DNA of 28,916 bases from Micavibrio aeruginosavorus (lineage in GTDB: Bacteria; Pseudomonadota; Alphaproteobacteria; Micavibrionales; Micavibrionaceae), in the NCBI GenBank assembly GCA_003241285.1, contig QFOT01000010.1, positions 1 through 28,916 on the forward strand, in the 5' to 3' direction. Position numbers and translations under genes: made by a program. Each line of letters begins with the position of its first letter. The first letter of the stretch is position 1. Below are positions 1 through 7,398 of the stretch, piece after piece. Under the pieces are notes generated by a model. It did not search any database, was not told the origin of the DNA, and saw nothing but the letters and a program-made list of their open reading frames with translations.

Positions 1-1
1 T

Positions 2-574
2 GATGAAATTGTCATCGGCGCTGATTTCCATTTCGGCCAAAACCGCTCCGGCTCGATTGAAACGCTGCAAGAAGCCGGTTTTCACTGCACAACGCTCGGC
101 CTTGTCAAAGATGCTTCGCATGCCGTTTATTCCGCGACCCGTGTGCGCGGACTTCTTCAAGCCGGAAATATCGGCGAAGCCAACGCGCTGTTAGGCTGGA
201 ATTGGGAAATACAGGCCAAAGTCGAAAAAGGCGACCAGCGCGGACGCGAGCTCGGTTATCCAACCGCCAATATGCCGCTTGGTGAAACCATCCATCCTTC
301 CTACGGCATTTATGCCAGCCTCGTTCAGATAGAAGGCGAGACGACATGGCGCATGGCAGCGTCCAATATCGGCATCCGCCCGATGTTCGAAGCTAAAATA
401 GCCCTCGCTGAAACTTTCATCTTCGATTTTGACGGAGATCTTTACGGCAAAACTCTTCGCGTGCGTCCGGTAGAGAAACTGCGCGACGAAGCCAAATTCG
501 ACAGTCTCTATGATTTGAAAATCCAGATGGCCGCAGACTGCGAAAAAGCCCGCGAAATCCTATCCAAAGCTTGA
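2..574 (+). CDS. ribF: Bifunctional riboflavin kinase / FAD synthetase, C-terminal part (5' end outside window)
   Basis: RibF phosphorylates riboflavin to FMN and adenylates FMN to FAD in the cytosol. The open frame enters from the left edge and ends at the TGA at 572-574, so only about 190 residues are present. The first visible part is the end of the nucleotidyltransferase domain, with IGADFHFGQNRSG and then YSATRVRGLLQAG, which corresponds to the family's SSTxIR segment. The riboflavin kinase domain follows, with the hallmark GDQRGRELGYPTANM that binds ATP and flavin. An internal ATG at 143 is not the start, because conserved RibF sequence continues upstream of it. A terminator hairpin lies about 65 bases downstream, separating ribF from ileS. 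The family assignment is secure; the N-terminal half cannot be judged here. Confidence 0.95.
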   Translation, partial: DEIVIGADFHFGQNRSGSIETLQEAGFHCTTLGLVKDASHAVYSATRVRGLLQAGNIGEANALLGWNWEIQAKVEKGDQRGRELGYPTANMPLGETIHPSYGIYASLVQIEGETTWRMAASNIGIRPMFEAKIALAETFIFDFDGDLYGKTLRVRPVEKLRDEAKFDSLYDLKIQMAADCEKAREILSKA

Positions 575-640
575 TTTAACCATACTTTATTGCCATAGTG
601 CCCTTATGCCTCTGAACAGCGCGATAATCCGAATTATCAT

Positions 641-667
641 CCCGGTTTTACTTTAAAACCGGGTTTT
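641..667 (+). terminator. Rho-independent terminator after ribF
   Basis: A perfect 10-bp stem (641-650 pairs with 654-663, CCCGGTTTTA with TAAAACCGGG) closes a 3-base loop and is followed by TTTT. It lies between the ribF stop and ileS and should end the ribF transcript. The stem itself begins with a run that could also serve the opposite strand, but no minus-strand gene needs it here. Confidence 0.8.
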
Positions 668-693
668 ACGTGCGCGCCGCGATCTGCTACAAA
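665..693 (+). promoter_or_regulatory. Candidate sigma-70 promoter for the ileS-lspA unit
   Basis: TTTACG (665-670) and TACAAA (688-693) are separated by 17 bases, each matching four of six consensus positions. It sits just past the ribF terminator, and its start point would fall near 700, about 20 bases before ileS. A second weak pair, TTGATT (571-576) and CATAGT (594-599) with 17-base spacing, lies upstream of the terminator. Both are read by eye and uncertain. Confidence 0.3.
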
Positions 694-718
694 ATCACCA
701 ATAAATTCAGAGTACATC

Positions 719-3589
719 ATGACCCCCACTGACTTAAACGCCGATCTTTATAAAGATACCGTCTTTTTGCCGAAAACCGATTTCCCGATGCGCGGCGAAC
801 TGCCCCAGAAGGAACCGGCCATTCTCAAACGCTGGCAGGAAATGGATCTCTATGCGCAGATCCGTGCCGCCTCCAAAGGCCGCGAGAAATGGATTTTGCA
901 CTGGGGCCCTCCTTACGCCAATGGCCGCGCCCATGTTGGACACGCTTTTACAAAATCCTTGAAAGACATCGTCAACCGTTCCAAGCAGATGGCTGGCTTC
1001 GATGCGCCGCTCGTGCCGGGATGGGATTGTCACGGCCTCCCGATCGAATGGAAGATCGAGGAACGCTACCGCGAAAAAGGATTGAACAAGGACGACGTGC
1101 CGGTTTTGCAATTCCGTCAGGAATGCCGCGAATTCGCACAGGAATGGGCCGACATCCAGTCGGATGATTTCCAGCGTTTCGGCGTTCTTGCCGACTGGGG
1201 CAATCCTTACATGACGCTGCATAAAAAATCGGAAGCCGATATCGCGCGCGAGATTCATAAATTCCTTCTGAACGGCCTGCTCTACAAAGGCGTTAAACCT
1301 GTCATGTGGTCGGTGGTTGAAAAAACCGCTCTTGCTGAAGCCGAAGTCGAATACAAAGAACATAAATCCATTACCATCTGGGTAAAGTTTCCTGTCGTTT
1401 CAACTAAGAACAAACAAGCCGAAGGTGCATCTGTTGTTATCTGGACGACAACGCCTTGGACTATGCCATCTAACCGTGCCGTCGCCTTTGGTGCTGATAT
1501 TGACTACGCCGTCTATACAATCAATTCGGCCGAAGAAGGCTCCCGTGCTGCCGCCGGAGATAAAATAGTTTTGGCCACGAAGCTGGCCGCCGATGTCATG
1601 AAAGCCGCGAAAATATCAGATTACTCACAAGGCGAAATTTTCAAAGGCTCTGCACTTGAAGGAACTGTTCTCGCCCACCCGCTTCGCGGCCAAGGTTATG
1701 ATTACGACGTACCAATCCTCGAAGGCGATTTCGTCACCGACGATGCCGGAACCGGTTTCGTGCATATCGCGCCGAGCCATGGCGAAGACGATTATTTCCT
1801 CTACGTCAAGCATTTCGGCGGACGCGATATTCCGGATAATGTCACAGATGACGGCAAGATGCGCGATCATGTACCAAACTTCGCCGGCCTTTCGATTTAC
1901 AACGACAAAGGCGAAATGGGCGATGTTAACTTCGCCGTTTTGAAAGCATTAGATGCAGCGAAAAATCTTCTGCACAAAGGTTCGCTTAAACATGAATATC
2001 CGCATAGCTGGCGCTCCAAAGCCCCGCTGATCTTCCGAACCACGCCGCAATGGTTTATCGCCATGGACGAAAAATCAGGTGACGCCACTTTGCGCGAAAA
2101 GTCCCTTCAAGGCATCAAGGATACGAAATGGTATCCGGCTGCAGGCGAGAACCGGATTACCTCCATGATTGCCAATCGCCCTGACTGGTGCATCTCGCGC
2201 CAACGTACCTGGGGTGTCCCAATCGCTCTTTTCACAAGAAAGCTTGATGGGAAGGTTTTGGACGATAAGGACGTTTTGGCACGCATCGGCGATATTTTCG
2301 AAGCCGAAGGCTCCGACGCATGGTATGCGCGTCCAGCATCCGATTTCCTTGGCAACAAGTATAACGCCGAAGATTACGATCAGGTTTTCGACGTTGTCGA
2401 TGTCTGGTTTGAATCCGGCTGTACGCATGCTTTCGTTTGCGAAGCGCGCGACGATTTGCATTCCCCTGCCGATCTCTATCTCGAAGGCTCTGATCAGCAT
2501 CGCGGCTGGTTCCACTCTTCGCTACTGGAATCGTGTGGCACGCGCGGTCATGCCCCGTATAAATCTGTCCTGACACATGGTTTCGTGCTGGATGAAAAAG
2601 GCTACAAGATGTCGAAATCGGTCGGCAACGTCGTCGATCCGCATGAAATCCTGAAAACCTACGGCGCCGATATCTTGCGCCTTTGGGCAATCACGTCGGA
2701 TTATTCTCAGGATGTTAAAATTGGTGAAAGCCTACTGAAAAACACTTCAGACCTTTATCGCCGCTTCCGCAACACGTTCCGCTTCCTTCTCGGTGCGCTG
2801 GATGGCCTGACGAAAGAAGAGCTTATTGCAGAATCCGATTACGCAAAAATGCCGGAGCTGGAGCGCTATGTTCTGGACCAGCTTGCGCGGCTGAATAAAA
2901 AAATAGACGATGCGATAGCGATCCATGATTACAATGAAATGATCCATCTCCTGCACCATTTCTGCAATCTTGAATTGTCTTCCTTCTATTTTGATATTCG
3001 TAAAGACAGGCTTTATTGCGACCGTCCGGACTTGTTCGAACGCCGTGCTACGCGGACCGTCATGGCCCGGCTTTTCGAGTATCTTTCGCACAGGCTGGCA
3101 ACGGTTATGCCGTTCACGACAGAAGAAGCATGGTCTTACAGGCCCAAAGGCGTGTTTAGTGAAAATGAAAGCATTCACCTGAACAACTTCATGGATGTGC
3201 CAAAGGAATGGCATGACGATACGCTCTCGGCGCGCTGGGATGGCATCAAGGAAATCCGCGCTGCTGTACTGGCCGCAATAGAGCCAAGGCGCACTGACAA
3301 GACAATAGGCTCCTCGCTCGAAGCCTATCCGCATATCACCCTGCCTGAGCAACTGGCCAAACTTGTTGAAGGCATCGATTTTGCCGAAGTTTGCATTACT
3401 TCGCAGGCATTGGTTAAAGCCGGACCTGCAGAAGAGATTAAAGTCACCATCGAAAAGGCAGATGGCAACAAATGTGTTCGCTGCTGGAAAGTGCTGCCTG
3501 AAGTCGGAACCGACCCTGACTATCCTGATCTTTCCTTGCGGGATGCAGACGCCGTGCGCTATTACCAGAATGAAAAGAAGGCCGCGTAA
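719..3589 (+). CDS. ileS: Isoleucyl-tRNA synthetase with degenerate C-terminal zinc site
   Basis: Class Ia aminoacyl-tRNA synthetase that charges tRNA-Ile and edits mischarged valine. The 956 residues are close to the usual length. The HIGH signature is HVGH (72-75) within GPPYANGRAHVGHA, and KMSKS is at 630-634. The CP1 editing domain is present, with WTTTPWTMPSNRA and GTGFVHIAPSHGEDDY. The anticodon-binding helical domain is complete. At the C-terminus the zinc ribbon starts normally with KCVRCW (C919, C922), but the second cysteine pair is replaced by S939 and D942 in LSLRDADAV, where the family has CxxC. W62 occupies a position before GPP that is acidic in the E. coli and T. thermophilus enzymes as I recall them. 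The stop overlaps the lspA start (TAATG), so the two genes are probably co-translated. Confidence 0.97.
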   Translation: MTPTDLNADLYKDTVFLPKTDFPMRGELPQKEPAILKRWQEMDLYAQIRAASKGREKWILHWGPPYANGRAHVGHAFTKSLKDIVNRSKQMAGFDAPLVPGWDCHGLPIEWKIEERYREKGLNKDDVPVLQFRQECREFAQEWADIQSDDFQRFGVLADWGNPYMTLHKKSEADIAREIHKFLLNGLLYKGVKPVMWSVVEKTALAEAEVEYKEHKSITIWVKFPVVSTKNKQAEGASVVIWTTTPWTMPSNRAVAFGADIDYAVYTINSAEEGSRAAAGDKIVLATKLAADVMKAAKISDYSQGEIFKGSALEGTVLAHPLRGQGYDYDVPILEGDFVTDDAGTGFVHIAPSHGEDDYFLYVKHFGGRDIPDNVTDDGKMRDHVPNFAGLSIYNDKGEMGDVNFAVLKALDAAKNLLHKGSLKHEYPHSWRSKAPLIFRTTPQWFIAMDEKSGDATLREKSLQGIKDTKWYPAAGENRITSMIANRPDWCISRQRTWGVPIALFTRKLDGKVLDDKDVLARIGDIFEAEGSDAWYARPASDFLGNKYNAEDYDQVFDVVDVWFESGCTHAFVCEARDDLHSPADLYLEGSDQHRGWFHSSLLESCGTRGHAPYKSVLTHGFVLDEKGYKMSKSVGNVVDPHEILKTYGADILRLWAITSDYSQDVKIGESLLKNTSDLYRRFRNTFRFLLGALDGLTKEELIAESDYAKMPELERYVLDQLARLNKKIDDAIAIHDYNEMIHLLHHFCNLELSSFYFDIRKDRLYCDRPDLFERRATRTVMARLFEYLSHRLATVMPFTTEEAWSYRPKGVFSENESIHLNNFMDVPKEWHDDTLSARWDGIKEIRAAVLAAIEPRRTDKTIGSSLEAYPHITLPEQLAKLVEGIDFAEVCITSQALVKAGPAEEIKVTIEKADGNKCVRCWKVLPEVGTDPDYPDLSLRDADAVRYYQNEKKAA

Positions 3590-4173
3590 TGAGCCAGACC
3601 ACCCGCTTTTTAATCGGCCTGTTTATTATCATCGCTCTCGCTTTCCTTGATCAGTGGAGCAAATGGTATATCATCGAGATGTATTTCCGCCCGCGTGACT
3701 TTTACGCGGAGGGTGCAAGCCTTGATTTCTGGAGCTGGCTGACGACGATGGCACAGGAGCGTTTTCCACCCTACCAGATTGAGATCACTTCATTCTTCAA
3801 TTTCGTCATGGTGTGGAATAAAGGCGTCAGTTTCGGTATGTTCGCCAGCACGCACAGCTTTATGCCCTACGCTTTGATGATTATGGCTCTTGCCCTGACG
3901 ATATTCTTCATTATCTGGCTGTGGCGCTCGACATCTTTGCTTGCCGCTCTTCCTTTGGCCATGGTGATTTCCGGCGCGCTCAGCAATGTCTGGGACCGCG
4001 CGCGGTTTGGCGCTGTGGCCGATTTCCTTGATTTCCATGTAGCCGGATATCACTGGCCTGCTTTTAATATCGCCGATTCATGTATCGTTCTGGGCGTTGC
4101 AGGACTGGCCCTTCATACGCTATTCTCGGCTAAAGACAACACCACAGGCAACACAGTTTCGGATCAGGTATGA
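3589..4173 (+). CDS. lspA: Lipoprotein signal peptidase (signal peptidase II) with an enlarged first periplasmic loop
   Basis: Inner-membrane aspartyl protease that removes the signal peptide of prolipoproteins after diacylglyceryl transfer to the lipobox cysteine. Four membrane segments are visible (about 6-24, 91-110, 115-132 and 161-180). The catalytic aspartates are D145 in GAVADFLDF and D163 in FNIADS. The conserved N77 lies in WNKGVSFG, and NVWDR matches the family's NxxDR. The protein has 194 residues against roughly 160-170 for most LspA. The excess lies mainly between the first helix and the FFNFVMVWNKG segment (about 30-65), an amphipathic aromatic-rich insertion. It overlaps ileS by one base and the following lipoprotein gene by four (ATGA). 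The ileS-lspA pairing is common in bacteria. Confidence 0.95.
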   Translation: MSQTTRFLIGLFIIIALAFLDQWSKWYIIEMYFRPRDFYAEGASLDFWSWLTTMAQERFPPYQIEITSFFNFVMVWNKGVSFGMFASTHSFMPYALMIMALALTIFFIIWLWRSTSLLAALPLAMVISGALSNVWDRARFGAVADFLDFHVAGYHWPAFNIADSCIVLGVAGLALHTLFSAKDNTTGNTVSDQV

Positions 4174-4676
4174 AAAAACTCATCATCATCTCCCTGCTTA
4201 CAGCCACAATTGTTTCAGGATGCGCCCGAGCGAAACAGGAACTTGGCCTGACCCGCCGCACGCCGGACGAATTTGCTGTCGTCAAACGGGCCCCGCTTGA
4301 AATTCCACCGGATTTGAACCAGGTCAGCGCTTTGCCACAACCAGTTCCCGGCAAACAGCGTCCACAGGAAGCAAGCCCTGAACAAGCCGCTCAAGCCGCT
4401 ATTCTCGGCAGCCAGATTCCAACCCTTGAGCAATCTTCAACAGGCGAGTCCGCACTTTTACAAAAAGCCGGTGCCAGCAGCGCCGTTACTAATATCCGTA
4501 ACGTCGTTGACCGGGAAGCAGTCGACACGGCAGAGAAAAACCGCCCTGTTGCCAAGCGCATTATGAACTGGGGCAACAAAGATGACGCGGGTGCCGCCGT
4601 CATTGTAGACGCCCCTGCCGAAGCGAAGCGCATCAAACAAAAACAGGCCGGCGAAACTCCATCGATAGAAGAGTAA
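4170..4676 (+). CDS. DUF3035-family lipoprotein
   Basis: Secreted lipoprotein of unknown function. The signal peptide runs to residue 17, and the lipobox is V-S-G-C with C18 as the lipidated residue. The next segment, LGLTRRTPDEFAVVKRAPLE followed by IPPDLN, is the signature of the alphaproteobacterial DUF3035 family. The rest (about 60-168) is rich in Ala, Gln and Glu, probably extended, with a basic patch near 128-140. Serine follows the lipidated cysteine region without an Asp at position +2 (the residue after C18 is Ala), so the outer membrane is the more likely destination. The gene overlaps lspA by ATGA, so the enzyme that matures lipoproteins is translationally linked to a substrate. 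The M16 peptidase gene follows after two bases. The family call is firm; the function is unknown. Confidence 0.85.
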   Translation: MKKLIIISLLTATIVSGCARAKQELGLTRRTPDEFAVVKRAPLEIPPDLNQVSALPQPVPGKQRPQEASPEQAAQAAILGSQIPTLEQSSTGESALLQKAGASSAVTNIRNVVDREAVDTAEKNRPVAKRIMNWGNKDDAGAAVIVDAPAEAKRIKQKQAGETPSIEE

Positions 4677-4678
4677 CG

Positions 4679-6055
4679 ATGAAAAAAACCCTGCTCATGT
4701 TTGCAAGCGTCCTTGCCCTGTCCACACCGGCGATGGCGCAAAGCCAGACAGTTGATAAGGTTTTTAATGCCGAAACATTTACGCTCGATAACGGGCTGCA
4801 AGTCGTCGTTATTCCTAATCACCGCGCGCCTGTCGTCACGCATATGCTATGGTATAAAGTCGGCTCCGCCGATGAGCCGCAGGGCGACGGCGTATCCGGA
4901 GAAGCGCATTTTCTTGAACATTTGATGTTTAAAGGTACGAAAGCGATTGGCCCCGGTAAATTCTCGAAACTTATCCGCTCCATGGGCGGCAACGATAATG
5001 CGTTTACCTCCTGGGATTACACTGCCTATTACCAATCAATTGCGAAAGAGCGCCTGCCTGTCGTGATGGCGATGGAAGCCGACCGCATGATCAATATCGC
5101 GCCGCCTTCAGCTGAGATCGCGCCAGAACATCAGGTTATTATCGAAGAACGCCGCCAGCGCACAGACAACGATCCCAAGGCACTGTTTTCCGAACAGATG
5201 AGATCTGTGCTTTACAGCAACTCACCATACGGAACGCCCATCATAGGCTGGAAACAGGAAATGCCGAAAATCACCTGGGCGCATGCAAAAAATTATCATG
5301 ACAAATGGTATGCACCTAATAATTCCATTTTGGTTGTTTCCGGAGACGTGACACTCGACCAGATGAAAACCTACGCCCAAAAATATTACGGCATTTTGCC
5401 AAAAAAGAAGATTGAGGATCACATCCGTCCCGATGTGCCGAAACTTGCAGCTCCGACAAGTCTTGAATTTCATGACAAGGCCATTCAGCAACCCGTTTTT
5501 ATGCGGGCCTTTATCGCCCCTTCTTTCGTTCAGAATAAAAAAGATGCTTATGCCCTCCAGGTATTGCAGGACTTAATTAGCGGCGGCGCGTCCACGCGCC
5601 TTTATCAATCACTGGTTGTACAGCAAAAAATCGCCGTCGATATTGATATGAGCTATGAAGATTCAAACCGCGGTCAGGGCAGCATCTGGATTTACGCGAC
5701 ACCCGCAGAAGGCACAGCGCTCAAAAAACTGGAATCTGTCATTGATATCGAATTCCGCTCTATGATCAAAGATGGGATCGCAGCGGCGGAAGTCGAAAAA
5801 GCGAAAGAGCGATTGATTGATTCCGCGGCCTATGCACGCGATAGCGTGATGGGACCAGCCATGACGATAGGCCAAGCTTTGTCATCCGGAGCCACGCTCG
5901 AAGATGTCGAATACTGGCCTACCCGCATCTCAGAAGTTACACCCGAAGAAGTAACCCGGGTCCTGAAAAAATACATGGACCCCGATAATCCCGATTATCA
6001 GCCTGTCACCGGCTATATGCTCCCGCTTCAGGAAAAGGCAGAGGTGACACCATGA
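4679..6055 (+). CDS. M16 family zinc metallopeptidase, catalytically intact, secreted
   Basis: Pitrilysin / mitochondrial-processing-peptidase-type protease. A signal peptide (1-20, ending A-M-A) directs it to the periplasm. The inverted zinc motif HxxEH is H77-F-L-E80-H81, and the third ligand is expected at E156 or E157 in VIIEERRQR, at the usual spacing. Both M16 halves are present in 458 residues, with the second ending in the substrate-binding region around ALSSGATLEDVEYWPTRISE. Together with the downstream M16 protein it has the layout of a heterodimeric pair in which only one subunit cleaves. It starts two bases after the DUF3035 gene, with GAAGAG as a possible ribosome binding site, and its stop overlaps the next start (ATGA). 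The natural substrate is unknown; degradation of periplasmic peptides, such as released signal peptides, would be an inference only. Confidence 0.93.
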   Translation: MKKTLLMFASVLALSTPAMAQSQTVDKVFNAETFTLDNGLQVVVIPNHRAPVVTHMLWYKVGSADEPQGDGVSGEAHFLEHLMFKGTKAIGPGKFSKLIRSMGGNDNAFTSWDYTAYYQSIAKERLPVVMAMEADRMINIAPPSAEIAPEHQVIIEERRQRTDNDPKALFSEQMRSVLYSNSPYGTPIIGWKQEMPKITWAHAKNYHDKWYAPNNSILVVSGDVTLDQMKTYAQKYYGILPKKKIEDHIRPDVPKLAAPTSLEFHDKAIQQPVFMRAFIAPSFVQNKKDAYALQVLQDLISGGASTRLYQSLVVQQKIAVDIDMSYEDSNRGQGSIWIYATPAEGTALKKLESVIDIEFRSMIKDGIAAAEVEKAKERLIDSAAYARDSVMGPAMTIGQALSSGATLEDVEYWPTRISEVTPEEVTRVLKKYMDPDNPDYQPVTGYMLPLQEKAEVTP

Positions 6056-7398
6056 AACAATTATTACTTACAATCACGTTTTTAAGCTTTTCATTTCCGG
6101 TTCAGGCAGCGATCCTGAATATCAAGGAAGTAAAATCTAAAGGCGGCATTACGGCCTGGCTGGTCGAAGATCATTCCATTCCTGTCATCTCCATGAAATA
6201 TAGTTTTAACGGGGCTGGTGCTGTTAATGATCCGCAGGACTTGCAAGGGCTTAGCCGTCTTCTCTCCAATACACTCGACGAAGGTGCAGGCGATTACACC
6301 AGCCAGCAATTTCAGGGCCTTTTAGATAATAAATCAATTAGCCTGTCTTTCTCCGCCAGCCGCGATGATTTTGGCGGAAATCTTAAAACCCTGACCAAGA
6401 ACCGCGACGAAGCCTTCTCTTTATTACAGCTTGCCCTCACCAAACCGCGTTTCGATCAGGAAGCCGTCAACCGCATGATCGCCGCCAATGTCACGCGCAT
6501 TCGTTCCGACATGACGGAACCGGATTGGGTTGCTGCCCGCCTGCTGAATTCGGTGATCTATGACGGTCACCCGTATGCGATGAATAGCGGCGGCACGTTA
6601 TCGTCCTTGCCCCAGATTACGCCTGCGCATTTAAAAGAAAAACTGGCCAAGGACCTGACCCGCGACCGCTTGATCGTATCGGTGGCCGGGGATATCAGCG
6701 AAGCGGATCTTTCGATCCTGCTCGATAAGACTTTCGGTCAATTACCCGCCAAAGCCGCTGCAGTTAAAATCAGCGACGTAAAATTTGCCGGCCAGCCAAC
6801 AACAACCCTGCTTAAGCTGCCGATCCCGCAAACAATCATCATGGCAACCTTGCCCGGCATCCGTATTGGTGATCCGGATTATTTCGCCGCCGATATCATG
6901 AATTTCATTCTCGGCTCTTCCGGCTTCGGCTCGCGTTTAACCGAAATTATTCGCGAAAAGAACGGCCTCACCTACGGCATCTATACAGGGATGGATATGA
7001 TGGATTACGCCGCAATCTTTACACTATCCACTTCGACGGAGAACAAGAACGTCGCACAGCTCATGGATTTAAGTCGCAAGGAATTTGAGCGCATCAAAGC
7101 AGAAAAAGTTACAATTGAAGAAATCAGAGATGCACAATCTTATCTTATAGGCTCCACGCCCCTTAATCTTACCTCGACAGATCAGATTGCCGGGACCATG
7201 CTCACTTTCCAGCGCTATAACCTACCTAAAAACTATCTGGATATCCGCGAAGCGGGCTTAAATAAGGTGACACCCGAAGATGTCGAACGCGCGGCCAACC
7301 GATTGCTCGACCTGTCTAAACTCAGCGTGATCATGGTCGGCGACCCTGCGAATATAACCCCGACAAAAACCGTAACGGATTTACCCAATGTCAAGTGA
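6052..7398 (+). CDS. M16 family protein lacking the zinc site (inactive partner subunit), secreted
   Basis: Second M16-fold protein, 448 residues, with signal peptide 1-19 (cleavage near V-Q-A). At the place where the zinc motif should be, the sequence reads GLSRLLSNTLDEGAG, with no histidine, so it cannot be a peptidase on its own. The C-terminal M16 features that close over the substrate are kept: FILGSSGFGSRLTEIIREKN and GLTYGIYT, the conserved G-L-x-Y segment. This pattern matches non-catalytic subunits of M16 heterodimers, compare mitochondrial processing peptidase alpha versus beta. The ATGA overlap with the active M16 gene supports equal expression and complex formation. The last 11 bases overlap the pgi start. 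Confidence 0.9.
   Translation: MKQLLLTITFLSFSFPVQAAILNIKEVKSKGGITAWLVEDHSIPVISMKYSFNGAGAVNDPQDLQGLSRLLSNTLDEGAGDYTSQQFQGLLDNKSISLSFSASRDDFGGNLKTLTKNRDEAFSLLQLALTKPRFDQEAVNRMIAANVTRIRSDMTEPDWVAARLLNSVIYDGHPYAMNSGGTLSSLPQITPAHLKEKLAKDLTRDRLIVSVAGDISEADLSILLDKTFGQLPAKAAAVKISDVKFAGQPTTTLLKLPIPQTIIMATLPGIRIGDPDYFAADIMNFILGSSGFGSRLTEIIREKNGLTYGIYTGMDMMDYAAIFTLSTSTENKNVAQLMDLSRKEFERIKAEKVTIEEIRDAQSYLIGSTPLNLTSTDQIAGTMLTFQRYNLPKNYLDIREAGLNKVTPEDVERAANRLLDLSKLSVIMVGDPANITPTKTVTDLPNVK

Noticed and set aside
623..638. GATAAT/ATTATC inverted repeat upstream of ileS as an operator
   Set aside because: Only 6 bp, next to an unrelated terminator, with no second copy in the window; likely chance.
2075..2690. 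Long minus-strand open frames inside ileS
   Set aside because: They are antisense shadows of a conserved gene, with low-complexity or arginine-rich translations and no ribosome binding site or domain.
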